From Paractinoplanes durhamensis (lineage in GTDB: Bacteria > Actinomycetota > Actinomycetes > Mycobacteriales > Micromonosporaceae), in assembly GCF_016862175.1 (NCBI RefSeq), contig NZ_BOML01000031.1, forward strand, positions 186,001 to 250,000: DNA of 64,000 bases, read 5' to 3'. This document shows positions 55,127 through 64,000 of the stretch, one piece after another. Positions within the stretch are counted from its first letter, which is position 1; the number at the start of each line of letters is the position of its first letter. The notes beneath the pieces were generated by a model. The model worked only from the letters and a program-made list of their open reading frames with translations. It ran no database searches and had not been told where the DNA came from. The translations under genes and the position numbers were made by a program.

Positions 55127-55316
55127 TCACTGCCCCACCCGGACGATGATCGACGTCAATACGTCAGGGTAGTGAACCACCGCCACCGGTCTGGTGCCCG
55201 AGGGCCCGACGAGGTGGTCGGCCCGGGAACGGTCATTCGGCACGTTGGGACGATTAGTTTGGGATGCTGCGGTGGTCTACCTGGCTGACACCACTCGACG
55301 TGAAGGGAACATTGCC

Positions 55317-55931
55317 ATGGCTAAGGTCATCTCCACCCTGTTCATCTCGGCTGATGGGGTGGCTGAGGTCGACCCGGACTGGCACTTTCCCTACTTCGAC
55401 GACAACATGGGGCGGGCCGTCGGGGAGGACTACGACACCGCGGACGTGCTGTTGATCGGGCGGGTCACCTACGACAGCTTTGCGGGCGCCTGGCCCGGGC
55501 GGGAAGCGGCCGGTGGGGACGACGCCACCTTCGCCAAGCAGCTCGGGGACATCCGCAAGGTCGTGGTCTCTCGCCAGCCGCTTGAATTCGATTGGCGCGG
55601 GTCCGAGCTCATCGACGGCGACCTCGTGGACGCCGTCCGGGTGCTCAAGGCGGACGCGGGCATCAAGGGGATTCTCATCCCGGGGTCGATCTCGGTCGTG
55701 CAGCAGCTGCTCGCGGCGGGGCTGGTCGACGAGCTTCGGCTGCTCGTGCATCCGGTGGCGGCGCGTAAGGGGCGCAAGCTGTTCGATGACGGCGACAGCC
55801 CGTACCACCTGACGGTGACCTCGACCGAAGCCTTCCCGACCGGCGTCATCCGGGTGATCTACGCGCCGGCCGAGGCGCCGGCCAAGGTCGGCTACGACGA
55901 GGTCAAGGATCTCACGCCCGGTAACGACTAG
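55317..55931 (+). CDS. RibD C-terminal-domain (dihydrofolate-reductase-like) protein
   Basis: 204 residues from ATG 55317 with GAAGGGA upstream. KVISTLFISADGVAEVDPDW, VLLIGRVTYDSFAGAWPGRE, RKVVVSRQPLEF and ILIPGSISVVQQLLAAGLVD are the DHFR-fold motifs of the RibD_C family. Stand-alone members are NADPH-dependent reductases or of unknown function, not the riboflavin enzyme, since the deaminase domain is missing. Its stop overlaps the convergent gene by four bases (CTAG). Confidence 0.88.
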   Translation: MAKVISTLFISADGVAEVDPDWHFPYFDDNMGRAVGEDYDTADVLLIGRVTYDSFAGAWPGREAAGGDDATFAKQLGDIRKVVVSRQPLEFDWRGSELIDGDLVDAVRVLKADAGIKGILIPGSISVVQQLLAAGLVDELRLLVHPVAARKGRKLFDDGDSPYHLTVTSTEAFPTGVIRVIYAPAEAPAKVGYDEVKDLTPGND

Positions 55932-57391
55932 CTCGGGAGCACCCGGGCCACCTTGATGGACGTGCTGGTCGAGCCGGCCGCGGGGTAGGCTGCGCTGCCG
56001 TCGGCGTACGTCTTGAAGGCCTGGTAGTCGTGGTCCTTCGCGGCGATCGTGAACTGCTTGCCGATCGCCGCGGCGGTGCCCGAGTCGTAGACCTGGGCCT
56101 TCATCGTGGAGCCGGACTGCCAGGTCAGCAGCATCTTGCCGGAGCCGTAGGTGACCAGGTGCGGATGGCTGGAACTGGCGCCGGTCTTGATCGTCTTGCT
56201 GGCGGCCGCGCTGCCCGCGAAATGCGACAGGCGGACCGTGCCGCCCTGGCTCCACGCCGTCCAGTAGCCCGATGACTTGGCCAGGACCAGGTCGCCGCCG
56301 AAGAGGGTGCCGTCGCAGGTGCCGGCGGCGACCGTCCGGTACGGGTTGGGCTGCGCGATCCGGCAGTCGTTGTCGGTGGCGCAGACCATCGCGAACTTCT
56401 TGGCGCGCGGATCCCAGACGATCCGCGACGTCCACGCGTGGCTGCAGCCGACCTCGAAGCTGTTGTGCCCGCTGAGCAGCGCACCCGACTTGCTGACCAC
56501 CTGCATCCGGTCGCCCTCGTGGATGTCGACGCAGCTGCCGTTCTTGACGGTGATGGCGACGCCGAAGTACGCGGCGTAGTTGCTGCCGTCGTAGGCCAGC
56601 CGGCCGTGGTGCTGGTACCACCAGACGAACCGGGCGCCGTCGTCGTAGCCGCCGCGGGCCGACGTCAGGTTGCTGACCTGGCGCTCCCACACGGTCTTGC
56701 CGTTGTTGTCGAAGCGGACCATGACCATCTGGTTGCACGGGCTGGATTCGCCGCCGCAGAGCGGGCCGGTGTGGCAGTCGCCCTTGCGGGTCAGCAGCAG
56801 CACGCCGCCGGTCGCGTCGGCCTGCACGTCCTGCAGGTCGATGCCGGTGAAGCTGGTGGGGGTGCCGACGAGCTTGTCGTCGCAGCCGAGCTTGCCCAGG
56901 TGCACCTTGCCGTCGGTGCCGAGCCAGGCCAGCCAGGAGCCGCCGGTGGGGGTGGCCGCGATCGCCATCGGCAGTGCCTCGGTGTCGCCCTCGCCGCCGT
57001 AGCCCTTCACCGACGAGCCCACGCTGACCTGGGTGACCTTGGTGACCGGGGCCGCGCCGACCGCGCGGGCGCAGGGGCCGGCAGTTTTCGGGGCGGTCGA
57101 AGCGGAGACGGATGGGACCGCGCTGGGCAGGGATGCCGACGGGGGTGCGCCGACGGGGGCGGCGGAAGCGGAGCCGGAGGTCGACGACGCGGCCGCCGAG
57201 GACGTGGACGCAGAGGACGACGGGGATGAGGACGCCGAGAGCCACCCGGTGGCCCCCGCGGGCAGGATGAACGCCGCCGCCGCGACGGCCGCGGCAACCC
57301 CCGCGACCACACCGATCAGGGCAAACCGGCGAACCGGCGATCCAGGCTTGCGGTGCCCGGGAACCTCGGGTGCGACGTCATTCGTACTCAT
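55928..57391 (-). CDS. Membrane-anchored extracellular protein, possible propeller
   Basis: 487 residues from ATG 57391. After a cytoplasmic tail, one membrane segment (FALIGVVAGVAAAVAAAAFI) and a Ser/Ala-rich stalk of about 60 residues, the extracellular domain has repeated strands with Gly-Trp-Asp patterns (GGSWLAWLGTDGKVHLGKLG, DDGARFVWWYQHHGRLAYDG, SGYWTAWSQGGTVRLSHFAG, SGKMLLTWQSGS) and several Cys. It looks like a beta-propeller of unknown ligand. No family could be assigned with confidence. Confidence 0.7.
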   Translation of the reverse strand: MSTNDVAPEVPGHRKPGSPVRRFALIGVVAGVAAAVAAAAFILPAGATGWLSASSSPSSSASTSSAAASSTSGSASAAPVGAPPSASLPSAVPSVSASTAPKTAGPCARAVGAAPVTKVTQVSVGSSVKGYGGEGDTEALPMAIAATPTGGSWLAWLGTDGKVHLGKLGCDDKLVGTPTSFTGIDLQDVQADATGGVLLLTRKGDCHTGPLCGGESSPCNQMVMVRFDNNGKTVWERQVSNLTSARGGYDDGARFVWWYQHHGRLAYDGSNYAAYFGVAITVKNGSCVDIHEGDRMQVVSKSGALLSGHNSFEVGCSHAWTSRIVWDPRAKKFAMVCATDNDCRIAQPNPYRTVAAGTCDGTLFGGDLVLAKSSGYWTAWSQGGTVRLSHFAGSAAASKTIKTGASSSHPHLVTYGSGKMLLTWQSGSTMKAQVYDSGTAAAIGKQFTIAAKDHDYQAFKTYADGSAAYPAAGSTSTSIKVARVLPS

Positions 57392-57444
57392 CAGCGCGGG
57401 ACTTTACTGGGAACGCTCCCACCGAGTCATGCTGAAGATCTTTT

Positions 57445-57461
57445 GAAAGCCTTAAGCTTTC
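57445..57461 (-). terminator. Hairpin at the end of the GT39 gene
   Basis: GAAAGC/GCTTTC around a 5-base loop, overlapping the GT39 stop codon on the minus strand. Weak and without a T-tract; the function is uncertain. Confidence 0.3.
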
Positions 57462-59061
57462 AGCGCCGATAGATCCGCATCGAGTACCCCACGTTGTCGA
57501 TCTCGGTGCTGGAGTCGATCAGCTGCTTCAGCCGGCCCTTGGCCAGCGCCACCCGGGAATCCGAGACGACGAGCAGCCCATGCACGTCATCGATCGGCAC
57601 CCCGAGCGGATTTTTCCCCTGAATACCGTAATATCCGGGCACGCCGCTACCTTTGTAGACCAGCCAGACCGTCTCGTTCGGATACTTGTCCCGCAGCCGG
57701 ATCCCCAGCCGCGCCAGGTCCTGCCCCCAGTCGACGTTGGCGTCGTGCAGGTTGAGGTGCGTCTTCGAGGTCCCGCCGAAGGCCTCGTTCGAATACGGCA
57801 GGTAGTACGGGAAGGTCAGCATCGAACTGACCGCCACGAACGCGGTCAGCGCGGCCACCCCGGCCCAGGCGAACCGCAGCCGGATGAGCATGACCGTCCC
57901 GGCCACCACGGCCAGGAAGATCGGCATGAAGATCACGTAGCGGGTGCCGTAGTCGCGCGACCCGGTCATCGCCACCAGCATCAGCACCGACGCCGGCAGC
58001 AGGAGATAGAGCGTCGCGATCCGCAGTGCCGGCTTGACCAGCATGGTGATCGTGCCGGCCACCCACAGCGCGAGCATCCCGAGCGGCGTCTTGATCAGCA
58101 GCGCGACCGGCAGGTAATACCAGGGCGACCCGCGATAGGCCCGCCCGAGCAGGAACCCGTTGAAGCTGCGCGCCTCGAACTTGAACTGGATCAGAATCCC
58201 GTCCCGATAGGCCTTCGGCAGCGGCAGCAGATCGACCGCGAGCCCCTTGAGCCCACCCGGATGCGGAAGATTCGCCGGCGTCGTCCAGCGCATCCGCGGA
58301 TCAACCGCCAGATAGACGACCCAGACCACGGCCACGGCGATGACACCGACCCCGAGGGCACCGACGATCCGCCAGCCCAGATTCCGCCACCAGGCACCCG
58401 GTTTCCCGATCAGAAAGGGCGACAGAAGAGCCAGGACCAGGACTACGGGTACGGCGGGGAGAGCGCTCATCCGGGTCGCGAGTGCGGCGCCCAGGGCCAG
58501 GCCGGCGAGCGGCAGATACAGCCGTGGTCGCAGGCGGGAGCGCCACAGCATCCAGAACGTGGTGAGCAGCAGCCCGGCCGCCGGCACGTCCAGCGTGGCC
58601 AGCGAGCCGTGCGCGATCACGTCCGGTGAGAAGGCGTAGAGCGCGAGCGCGACCAACCCCGCCCACCGCCCGGCCAGGTCGCGAGCGAACCCGAGCACGA
58701 CCAGCCCGAACAGCAGCGTCAGCACGATGATCGGCACCCGGGCCAGCAGCATCAGCCGGAACGGGTTGTTGCCGGTCTCGTAGAGCAGGTGCCGGCCCAA
58801 GGCCGTCTGAGTTCCGGGGTACGCCGGGTCGAGCTTGGCGTCGTCGAAGGCCAGCCCGACCGCCATCACCAGCTTGCCCAGCGGCGGATGCTCCGGGTTG
58901 TAGCGCAGGCTGTGCTGCTGGGTGAGCACCTCCGCGGTGGCCACGTAGACCGGCTCGTCGATGGTCGGCGACTGCTGCAGCGCCGTGGTGACCATCGCGA
59001 ACGCCATGCCCCCCAGCATCGCCACCACGATCAGGGGATAGATCAGACGCTTCCACGGCAC
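57460..59061 (-). CDS. Membrane glycosyltransferase, GT39/ArnT-like
   Basis: 533 residues from GTG 59061, nine bases after the preceding stop. About eleven membrane helices. The first loop, QSPTIDEPVYVATAEVLTQQ then RYNPEHPPLGKLVMAV, has the acidic (DE) and HPPL motifs of PMT/ArnT-type enzymes that use polyprenyl-phosphate sugars. The C-terminal soluble part ends in YNSMRIYRR-like VGYSMRIYRR. It probably adds a sugar to a protein or envelope glycan on the outer face. Tightly spaced behind an acyl-CoA synthetase gene. Confidence 0.85.
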   Translation of the reverse strand: MPWKRLIYPLIVVAMLGGMAFAMVTTALQQSPTIDEPVYVATAEVLTQQHSLRYNPEHPPLGKLVMAVGLAFDDAKLDPAYPGTQTALGRHLLYETGNNPFRLMLLARVPIIVLTLLFGLVVLGFARDLAGRWAGLVALALYAFSPDVIAHGSLATLDVPAAGLLLTTFWMLWRSRLRPRLYLPLAGLALGAALATRMSALPAVPVVLVLALLSPFLIGKPGAWWRNLGWRIVGALGVGVIAVAVVWVVYLAVDPRMRWTTPANLPHPGGLKGLAVDLLPLPKAYRDGILIQFKFEARSFNGFLLGRAYRGSPWYYLPVALLIKTPLGMLALWVAGTITMLVKPALRIATLYLLLPASVLMLVAMTGSRDYGTRYVIFMPIFLAVVAGTVMLIRLRFAWAGVAALTAFVAVSSMLTFPYYLPYSNEAFGGTSKTHLNLHDANVDWGQDLARLGIRLRDKYPNETVWLVYKGSGVPGYYGIQGKNPLGVPIDDVHGLLVVSDSRVALAKGRLKQLIDSSTEIDNVGYSMRIYRR

Positions 59062-59070
59062 CGCGCAAAC

Positions 59071-60738
59071 TTAGCCGGTGAATTCGCCGTCCGGCGTGGC
59101 GGCCGCGTCGGCGCGCTTCACGAGCTCGGCGGCGCGCAGCTCGACGCGGCGGATCTTGCCGGAGATCGTCTTCGGGAGCACCGAGAACTCCAGGCGGCGG
59201 ATCCGGGCGTACGGCGGCATGTGTTCCTTCGCGTACGCGAAAATAGCTTCCGCCGTCGAAGCGGAAGCGTCCCACCCCTCCGCGAGCACGACGTAGGCCT
59301 TCGGCACCGCCAGGCGCAGGGGGTCGGGCGACGGCACCACCGCCGCCTCGACCACGGCCTCGTGCTCGATCAGGATGCTCTCCAGCTCGAACGGCGAGAT
59401 CCGGTAGTCGGACGCCTTGAACACGTCGTCGGTCCGCCCGACGTAGGTGATGTAGCCGTCGTCGTCGCGGGCGGCCACGTCGCCGGTGTGGTAGTAGCCG
59501 CCGGCCATCCGCTCGGTGGTGAGCTCGGCGTCGCCGTGGTAGCCGACCATCAGCCCGGTCGGCCGCGGGTCGAGCGCCACGCAGATCTCACCCTCGGTAG
59601 CCGGCTGCTGGGTGTGCGGGTCGATCAGCTCGATCCGGTAACCGGGGACCGGGCGGCCCATCGAGCCCGGCTTGACCGGCTGGCCGGGCGTGTTGGCGAT
59701 CTGCACGGTCGTCTCGGTCTGCCCGAAACCGTCCCGGATGGTCACTCCCCACGCCTTGCGCACCTGGTCGATGACCTCGGGATTCAGCGGTTCGCCGGCG
59801 CCCACGACGAGCCGCGGCGGGGTGCGCAGCGCGGACAGGTCGGATTGGATGAGCATCCGCCAGACGGTCGGCGGGGCGCAGAAACTGGTCACGCCGCAGC
59901 GCTGCATCTCGGCCATCAGCCGACCGGCGTCGAACCGTGCGTAGTTGTAGATGAACACGCACGCCTGCGCGTTCCAGGGGGCGAAGACGTTGCTCCAGGC
60001 ATGCTTCGCCCATCCGGGCGAGGAGATGTTGAGGTGTACGTCGCCGGGCCGCAGCCCGATCCAGTACATCGTCGAGAGGTGCCCGACCGGGTACGACTGG
60101 TGGGTGTGCTCGACCAGCTTCGGCTCGGCGGTCGTCCCGGACGTGAAGTAGAGCAGCAGCGTGTCGGTGGCCCGGGTCGGCCCGTCCGGTTCAAAAGCTT
60201 CATTTCCGGCGTACGAGTCGTGGAAGTTCAGCCAGCCGTCGACCGGACCGCCCACCGCGATCTTCGTGACGTCGAGGTCGGCGAACTTGGCGGCCGCGGC
60301 CGCCGTGGTGATCACGTGCTTGGCGCCGCCGCGGGCCACCCGGACCGCCGAGTCGGCCGGGCCGAGCAGCGGGGTGGCCGGGATCAGCACGGCACCCAGC
60401 TTCATCGCGGCCAGGATGGTGTCCCACAACTCGGCCTGGTTGCCGAGCATCAGCACGATCCGGTCGCCGCGCGCGATCCCCTGGGCCCGCAGCCAGTTCG
60501 CCACCTGGTTGGAGCGGCGGGCCATCTCGGCGAACGAGAAGCGCTGCTCGGAGCCGTCCTCCTCGACGATCCAGAGGGCCGGCGCGTCGTTGCCCTCGGC
60601 GATCACGTCGAACCAGTCGAGCGCCCAGTTGAATTCGCCCAGCTCCGGCCACGAGAACCCGGCCAGGGCCGTCTCGTACTGCTCGGCGTGCGCCACCAGG
60701 AAGTCCCGTGCCTGCCGAAATGCCGCCGTGCCCGCCAT
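59071..60738 (-). CDS. Acyl-CoA synthetase / AMP-dependent ligase
   Basis: 555 residues from ATG 60738. LLLYFTSGTTAEPKLVEHTH is the ATP motif, VTIRDGFGQTETTVQIANTP the adenylate site, GGYYHTGDVAARDDDGYI the hinge region and LPKTISGKIRRVELR the catalytic Lys region. It activates a carboxylate to its CoA thioester through an acyl-adenylate. The layout resembles medium-chain/acetyl-type synthetases (MACS), so the substrate is perhaps a medium-chain or aromatic acid. Nine bases separate it from the GT39 gene. Confidence 0.9.
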   Translation of the reverse strand: MAGTAAFRQARDFLVAHAEQYETALAGFSWPELGEFNWALDWFDVIAEGNDAPALWIVEEDGSEQRFSFAEMARRSNQVANWLRAQGIARGDRIVLMLGNQAELWDTILAAMKLGAVLIPATPLLGPADSAVRVARGGAKHVITTAAAAAKFADLDVTKIAVGGPVDGWLNFHDSYAGNEAFEPDGPTRATDTLLLYFTSGTTAEPKLVEHTHQSYPVGHLSTMYWIGLRPGDVHLNISSPGWAKHAWSNVFAPWNAQACVFIYNYARFDAGRLMAEMQRCGVTSFCAPPTVWRMLIQSDLSALRTPPRLVVGAGEPLNPEVIDQVRKAWGVTIRDGFGQTETTVQIANTPGQPVKPGSMGRPVPGYRIELIDPHTQQPATEGEICVALDPRPTGLMVGYHGDAELTTERMAGGYYHTGDVAARDDDGYITYVGRTDDVFKASDYRISPFELESILIEHEAVVEAAVVPSPDPLRLAVPKAYVVLAEGWDASASTAEAIFAYAKEHMPPYARIRRLEFSVLPKTISGKIRRVELRAAELVKRADAAATPDGEFTG

Positions 60739-60825
60739 GATGTCCCCTCAGCCCGTCCAGGTCAGGGGACAGACTGCGCTCGGGCGGGCGATGAACGGTA
60801 GCCCCGAACGGGGGTGGCGATCATC

Positions 60826-61467
60826 TCAAATGGCCAGCGTCTTCGTCGCCACCATCCCGCGCCGGACGTCGCCGGTCACGCAGGCCATCTCCAGCGGCAT
60901 GCTCATCGTGCCGGCGTCGAGCGTCGCGGCGTAACCGCCGGTCGCGTAGACCTGCTCGGCGGCGTCGCCCGGCAGCGCGATCTGCGCGCGGTGCAGCAGG
61001 TCGCGGCAGGCCGGGCCGGAGTAGATCTCGACGTGCAGGCGCGGCCAGCGGCCGTCGTGCGCGCCCGGGAAGATGCTGGTGAAGCGGGCCCAGCCGGCCG
61101 TGTCGGCGGTCTGCACGCCGCGCAGGTAGTTCGCCCGCTCCAGCCCCTCGCCGTACAGGGAGTAGTTGCCGTTCTGGTCGCAGTGCCACAGATACACGGC
61201 GTAACCGGTCAGCGGGCGGCCGGAGTTGGCGCTGGTGAGGCGCAGCCGGATGTCGAGCGGCACGCCCCGGGCCACGCCCGACGCGGTGCCGAAGCTGCGC
61301 CGGATGTCGCTGCGCACGATGCCCGAGCGGACCAGCGGGGCGAACGTGCGCCCCGCGGCGACCGCCGCCACCGTGGTGCCGCCGGCCAGGCCCATCATCC
61401 GGCGACGCCGGACCAGCGGGAAGTCACGGGCGAGTCCACGGTCCGGCAGCGTCTCCAGCTCGATCAT
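60826..61467 (-). CDS. TAT-type exported intradiol-dioxygenase-like protein with degraded metal site
   Basis: 213 residues from ATG 61467. FPLVRRRRMMGLAGGTTVAA is a twin-arginine-like signal. The fold matches intradiol dioxygenases (AVYLWHCDQNGNYSLYGEGL, YLRGVQTADTAGWARFTSIF, GRWPRLHVEIY). The expected second Tyr and first His ligands of the Fe site are replaced: where relatives have PGCY and HIHF, this protein reads PGAH and RLHV. One Tyr and one His remain, so it is probably not an active iron enzyme. It is 87 bases upstream of the acyl-CoA synthetase on the same strand. Confidence 0.75.
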   Translation of the reverse strand: MIELETLPDRGLARDFPLVRRRRMMGLAGGTTVAAVAAGRTFAPLVRSGIVRSDIRRSFGTASGVARGVPLDIRLRLTSANSGRPLTGYAVYLWHCDQNGNYSLYGEGLERANYLRGVQTADTAGWARFTSIFPGAHDGRWPRLHVEIYSGPACRDLLHRAQIALPGDAAEQVYATGGYAATLDAGTMSMPLEMACVTGDVRRGMVATKTLAI

Positions 61468-61516
61468 GCCGCCTATTCCACAAGCGGTGGGTTGTGCGGG
61501 CGGATCGGTTCCGGTT

Positions 61517-62341
61517 TCAGTTCGGGTGCGGGATGTACGCCGCTTCGGCTTCGGCTTCGGCCGCTGCGAGCTTCGCCGGGAACGCCTGAGCCGCCTGCCA
61601 CAACTTCAGCACCAGCCATGCCTCGAACGCCATCAGCAGGAAGCCGGCGGCGACCGTGACCGAGATCAGCCAGCCGGTGAGCGGGGCGATGATGAAAACG
61701 GTCATCTCGTACTCGATGCCGCTGAACAGGTGGGTCCGGATGCGGTGGTTGCGCAGGAAGTCGCCGGCCTGCCGCTTGCGGGACACCTGGCCGGCCGGGA
61801 CCGGCTCAGCCGCTTCCGCCTCGGCGCGCACCGGGCGGACCTCCTCGATCTTCTCGCGCATCTCGGCCCGGACCTTGGTGATCTGGCTGCCGTTGAGATA
61901 GCGGAACAGATCCAGGAAGACCACGACCGCGAGCAGCCACAGATAGGTCTCCCGGTCGGTCCGCAGGTACTGGCCGCCGAAGAGGGCCAGCGCGCAGATG
62001 AAGACCCGGATCCGGTCGAAGACGAAGTCGAACCAGGCTCCGAAGATCGAGCCGGTCCCGTTCAGCCGGGCGATCTTCCCGTCCATGCAGTCGACGATGA
62101 AGCTCACGTGGAAGAGCAGCGCGCCCGCCACCAGCCACCATCGGGTCTGCATCGCGAAGCAGCCGGCCGCGGCCAGGCCGATCACCGTGGCGAGCACGGT
62201 GAGCATGTTCGGCGTGATGCGGCGATGCGGTGCGACCAGCCGGACCAGGCGCGAGGCGACCGGGTCGACCAGCAGCACGGTCCACCATGCGTCACGCGGT
62301 TTGTAGGTGCGTTCGCGGATTTCTTCCAAGGTCACGGCCAC
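61517..62341 (-). CDS. CDP-alcohol phosphatidyltransferase
   Basis: 274 residues from GTG 62341 (GTG 62335 also possible). DCMDGKIARLNGTGSIFGAW followed by FDFVFDR is the D-x2-DG-x2-AR-x(n)-G-x3-D-x3-D motif that binds Mg and CDP. Six or so membrane helices and a long charged loop (VRAEMREKIEEVRPV) are present. It transfers a phosphatidyl-type group to an alcohol such as inositol, glycerol or another polyol; the acceptor is not readable. Divergent from the TRAP permease gene. Confidence 0.88.
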   Translation of the reverse strand: MAVTLEEIRERTYKPRDAWWTVLLVDPVASRLVRLVAPHRRITPNMLTVLATVIGLAAAGCFAMQTRWWLVAGALLFHVSFIVDCMDGKIARLNGTGSIFGAWFDFVFDRIRVFICALALFGGQYLRTDRETYLWLLAVVVFLDLFRYLNGSQITKVRAEMREKIEEVRPVRAEAEAAEPVPAGQVSRKRQAGDFLRNHRIRTHLFSGIEYEMTVFIIAPLTGWLISVTVAAGFLLMAFEAWLVLKLWQAAQAFPAKLAAAEAEAEAAYIPHPN

Positions 62342-62438
62342 AGCGGGGCAGGTTAATGATGATCTCTCGGAATTTGCTGTGTCTCCCGTTACAAAACGAG
62401 TCGTTACTATTCATATGCGCCGTAGTACTCTCCGTCAC

Positions 62439-64000
62439 ATGGGCGGTGATCGATATTCACCGGGCGACGCGGGGGCGTTGACGTCCACCATGGACGATCC
62501 GCCCGCGGTCCACTACGACGACGAGGAGTTGCCCGCCCGCAGCCTCTCCGGCCGCGTCGGGCTCGGCGTCTCGATCGTCGCGTTCCTGGTCGCGCTGCTG
62601 GTCCTGGGGCAGGTGTTCCGGCCGCTGGCCCGGGGCAGCCAGTTCTACCTGATCATCTTTCTGGCGGGCACGTTGCCGCTGGTCTTCCTCGCGTACCGGG
62701 CCCGCATCACCGGCGCCGGCCGGGAGCGGCCGACGCTGCCGGACTGGCTGTTGGCCGGGCTGGCCGTGGTCACCTGCCTCTATCCGGTGAGCCCGCTGCA
62801 CGGCGGCTACGACGGTTTCCTCGACCGGCAGGGCCTGCTCGAACCGATCGACATCGTCCTCGGCGCGGTCCTGCTGATCCTGGTCGTCGAGGCCTGCCGG
62901 CGCACCACCGGGATCGCGCTGCCGCTCGTCTGCCTGGCCTTTCTGGCGTACGGCTACTACGGCGGCCTGCTTCCGCAGAGCTGGCCGATCGCGCACGCCG
63001 GCCTCGATTTCGCCCAGATCGTCGACGCGCTGTACAACTCGGGCAGCGGCTTCTACGGCACCCCGCTCGACGTGGCCGCCACCTACATCGTGCTGTTCAC
63101 CATCTACGGCGCCGTCCTCGACCTCAGCGGCGCCAGCCGCTTCTTCGTCGACCTGTCGGTGGCCGCGTTCCGGAAGTCGCGCAGCGCGGCCGGCCGCACC
63201 GCGGTGGCCGCCGGGTTCCTGCTCGGCACCGTCTCCGGCTCGGGCACCGCGACCGCGGTCAGCGTCGGCGCGGTCACCTGGCCGCTGCTGCGCCGGGCCG
63301 GCTACCCACCCGAGCAGGCCGGCGGCATGCTGGCCGCGGCCGGGGTCGGCGCGATCCTCTCCCCGCCCACCCTGGGCGCGGCCGCGTTCATCGTCGCCGA
63401 ATACCTGGACGTCTCCTACCTGACCGTCCTCGGCTGGGCCACCATCCCGACCCTGCTCTACTACCTGGGCATCCTGCTCGCCGTCGAGATCGACGTGCGG
63501 CGCTTCCGGGTCCGCTCGATCGAGGTCCCCACCACCAGCGCGTGGCGGCTGCTGCTCCGCTTCGGTTACCACTTCTCCTCGCTGATCCTGATCGTGGTCC
63601 TGCTGGCCCTCGACGTCAACGCGACGCGGGCGGTCGTCTACGCCACCCTGGCCGCCTTCCTGCTCTCGTTCCTCGACCCGCGCGCCCGGATGACCCCGCC
63701 GCGGGTCTTCACCGCGCTGTCGGCCGGGGTGCGCGGGGTGCTGCCGGTGGTCGCGGTCTGTGCCGCGGCCGGCATCATCACCGCGACCACCACCAAGACC
63801 GGCCTCGGCGCCCAGCTCGCGTCGTTGCTGGTCGCCGGCGCCCAGGCGGTCACCACCAACCCGACCGCGGTGCTCGCGCTGACCGTCGCCCTGGCCGCGG
63901 TGGCGCTGGCCATCCTCGGCCTCGCCGTCCCGGTGACGGCCAGCTTCATCATCGGCTGGGTGATCATCGGGCCGGCGCTGCTCGGGCTGGGCGTGCCCGC
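62439..64000 (+). CDS. TRAP transporter 4TM/12TM fusion permease, 3' end beyond window
   Basis: The frame from ATG 62439 stays open to the last base (520 codons); ATG 62490 is an alternative start. A TAGTACT -10-like box 10 bases upstream suggests a leaderless mRNA. Hydrophobic helices run throughout. RTAVAAGFLLGTVSGSGTAT and AAAGVGAILSPPTLGAAAFI are typical of DctM-like large subunits, here fused to the small DctQ-like part (the family known for TAXI-type binding proteins). It should import an organic acid using the sodium gradient. The binding protein is presumably just past the window. Confidence 0.88.
   Translation, partial: MGGDRYSPGDAGALTSTMDDPPAVHYDDEELPARSLSGRVGLGVSIVAFLVALLVLGQVFRPLARGSQFYLIIFLAGTLPLVFLAYRARITGAGRERPTLPDWLLAGLAVVTCLYPVSPLHGGYDGFLDRQGLLEPIDIVLGAVLLILVVEACRRTTGIALPLVCLAFLAYGYYGGLLPQSWPIAHAGLDFAQIVDALYNSGSGFYGTPLDVAATYIVLFTIYGAVLDLSGASRFFVDLSVAAFRKSRSAAGRTAVAAGFLLGTVSGSGTATAVSVGAVTWPLLRRAGYPPEQAGGMLAAAGVGAILSPPTLGAAAFIVAEYLDVSYLTVLGWATIPTLLYYLGILLAVEIDVRRFRVRSIEVPTTSAWRLLLRFGYHFSSLILIVVLLALDVNATRAVVYATLAAFLLSFLDPRARMTPPRVFTALSAGVRGVLPVVAVCAAAGIITATTTKTGLGAQLASLLVAGAQAVTTNPTAVLALTVALAAVALAILGLAVPVTASFIIGWVIIGPALLGLGVP

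Noticed and set aside
1-64000. CRISPR array or tandem regularly spaced repeats
   Set aside because: No series of short repeats with unique spacers was seen. The 92-bp repeats are kilobases apart and have no cas-like genes near them.

Overview
The window is high-GC actinobacterial chromosome. Leaderless or GTG/TTG starts, a tRNA-Gly/Cys/Val operon, an Eis-type acetyltransferase, a GlnR-type regulator beside GlnII, an ECF42 sigma unit and type VII secretion substrates all fit Actinomycetota. The protein style suggests Micromonosporaceae, perhaps Actinoplanes; that genus is an inference.

The window has two parts. Bases 1 to about 15,200 are a mosaic accessory region. Short cargo genes (a methyltransferase with its regulator, a YefM-YoeB toxin-antitoxin pair, a pRiA4b ORF-3 family protein, DUF2786 and UPF0158 proteins, a PAS sensor) sit among many gene fragments: a frameshifted HigBA-like pair and the scar of a second one, a truncated hydrolase, an SMI1/KNR4 fragment, a chemoreceptor fragment and an integrase fragment. 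Three direct copies of a 92-bp repeat (484, 3587, 11763) punctuate it. A partial copy of the tRNA-Val 3' end (11586) and of tRNA-Ser (14912) lie beside the intact tRNA-Gly-Cys-Val operon (15221-15477). This is the signature of old integrative elements that used tRNA genes as attachment sites.

From about 15,600 on, gene order is compact and mostly intact. Recognisable modules are: Eis acetyltransferase; a SnoaL-like gene divergent from a YciI/DGPF gene plus an ECF42 sigma factor, with a symmetric promoter between them; a membrane flavocytochrome, FMN-binding lipoprotein-like protein and ApbE flavin transferase operon; corrin genes cobL-cobM and, apart, cobK; zwf; a MarR-MFS-isochorismatase operon; a toxin-truncated HigBA-like pair; glnII with a GlnR-family regulator; a LigD-type polymerase coupled to an acyl-CoA dehydrogenase; a Cache/PAS diguanylate cyclase; an ABC importer divergent from a GntR regulator and a DUF6282 hydrolase; a DesKR-like two-component system divergent from a desaturase-SDR-MpaB operon; a four-gene ESX/type VII toxin-immunity cassette; a lipid/carbohydrate group (GT39, acyl-CoA synthetase, degenerate intradiol dioxygenase, CDP-alcohol phosphatidyltransferase); and the start of a TRAP 4TM/12TM permease cut by the window end.

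The strongest leads are the mirror-symmetric ECF42 promoter (17313-17340), the ESX-linked toxin cassette (52822-55126), the 92-bp repeats with tRNA-derived attachment remnants, the 169-bp nested palindrome that supplies the stop codons of two convergent genes (18969-19137), and the GntR/DUF6282/ABC uptake module. All calls rest on reading the sequence; no database search was run.
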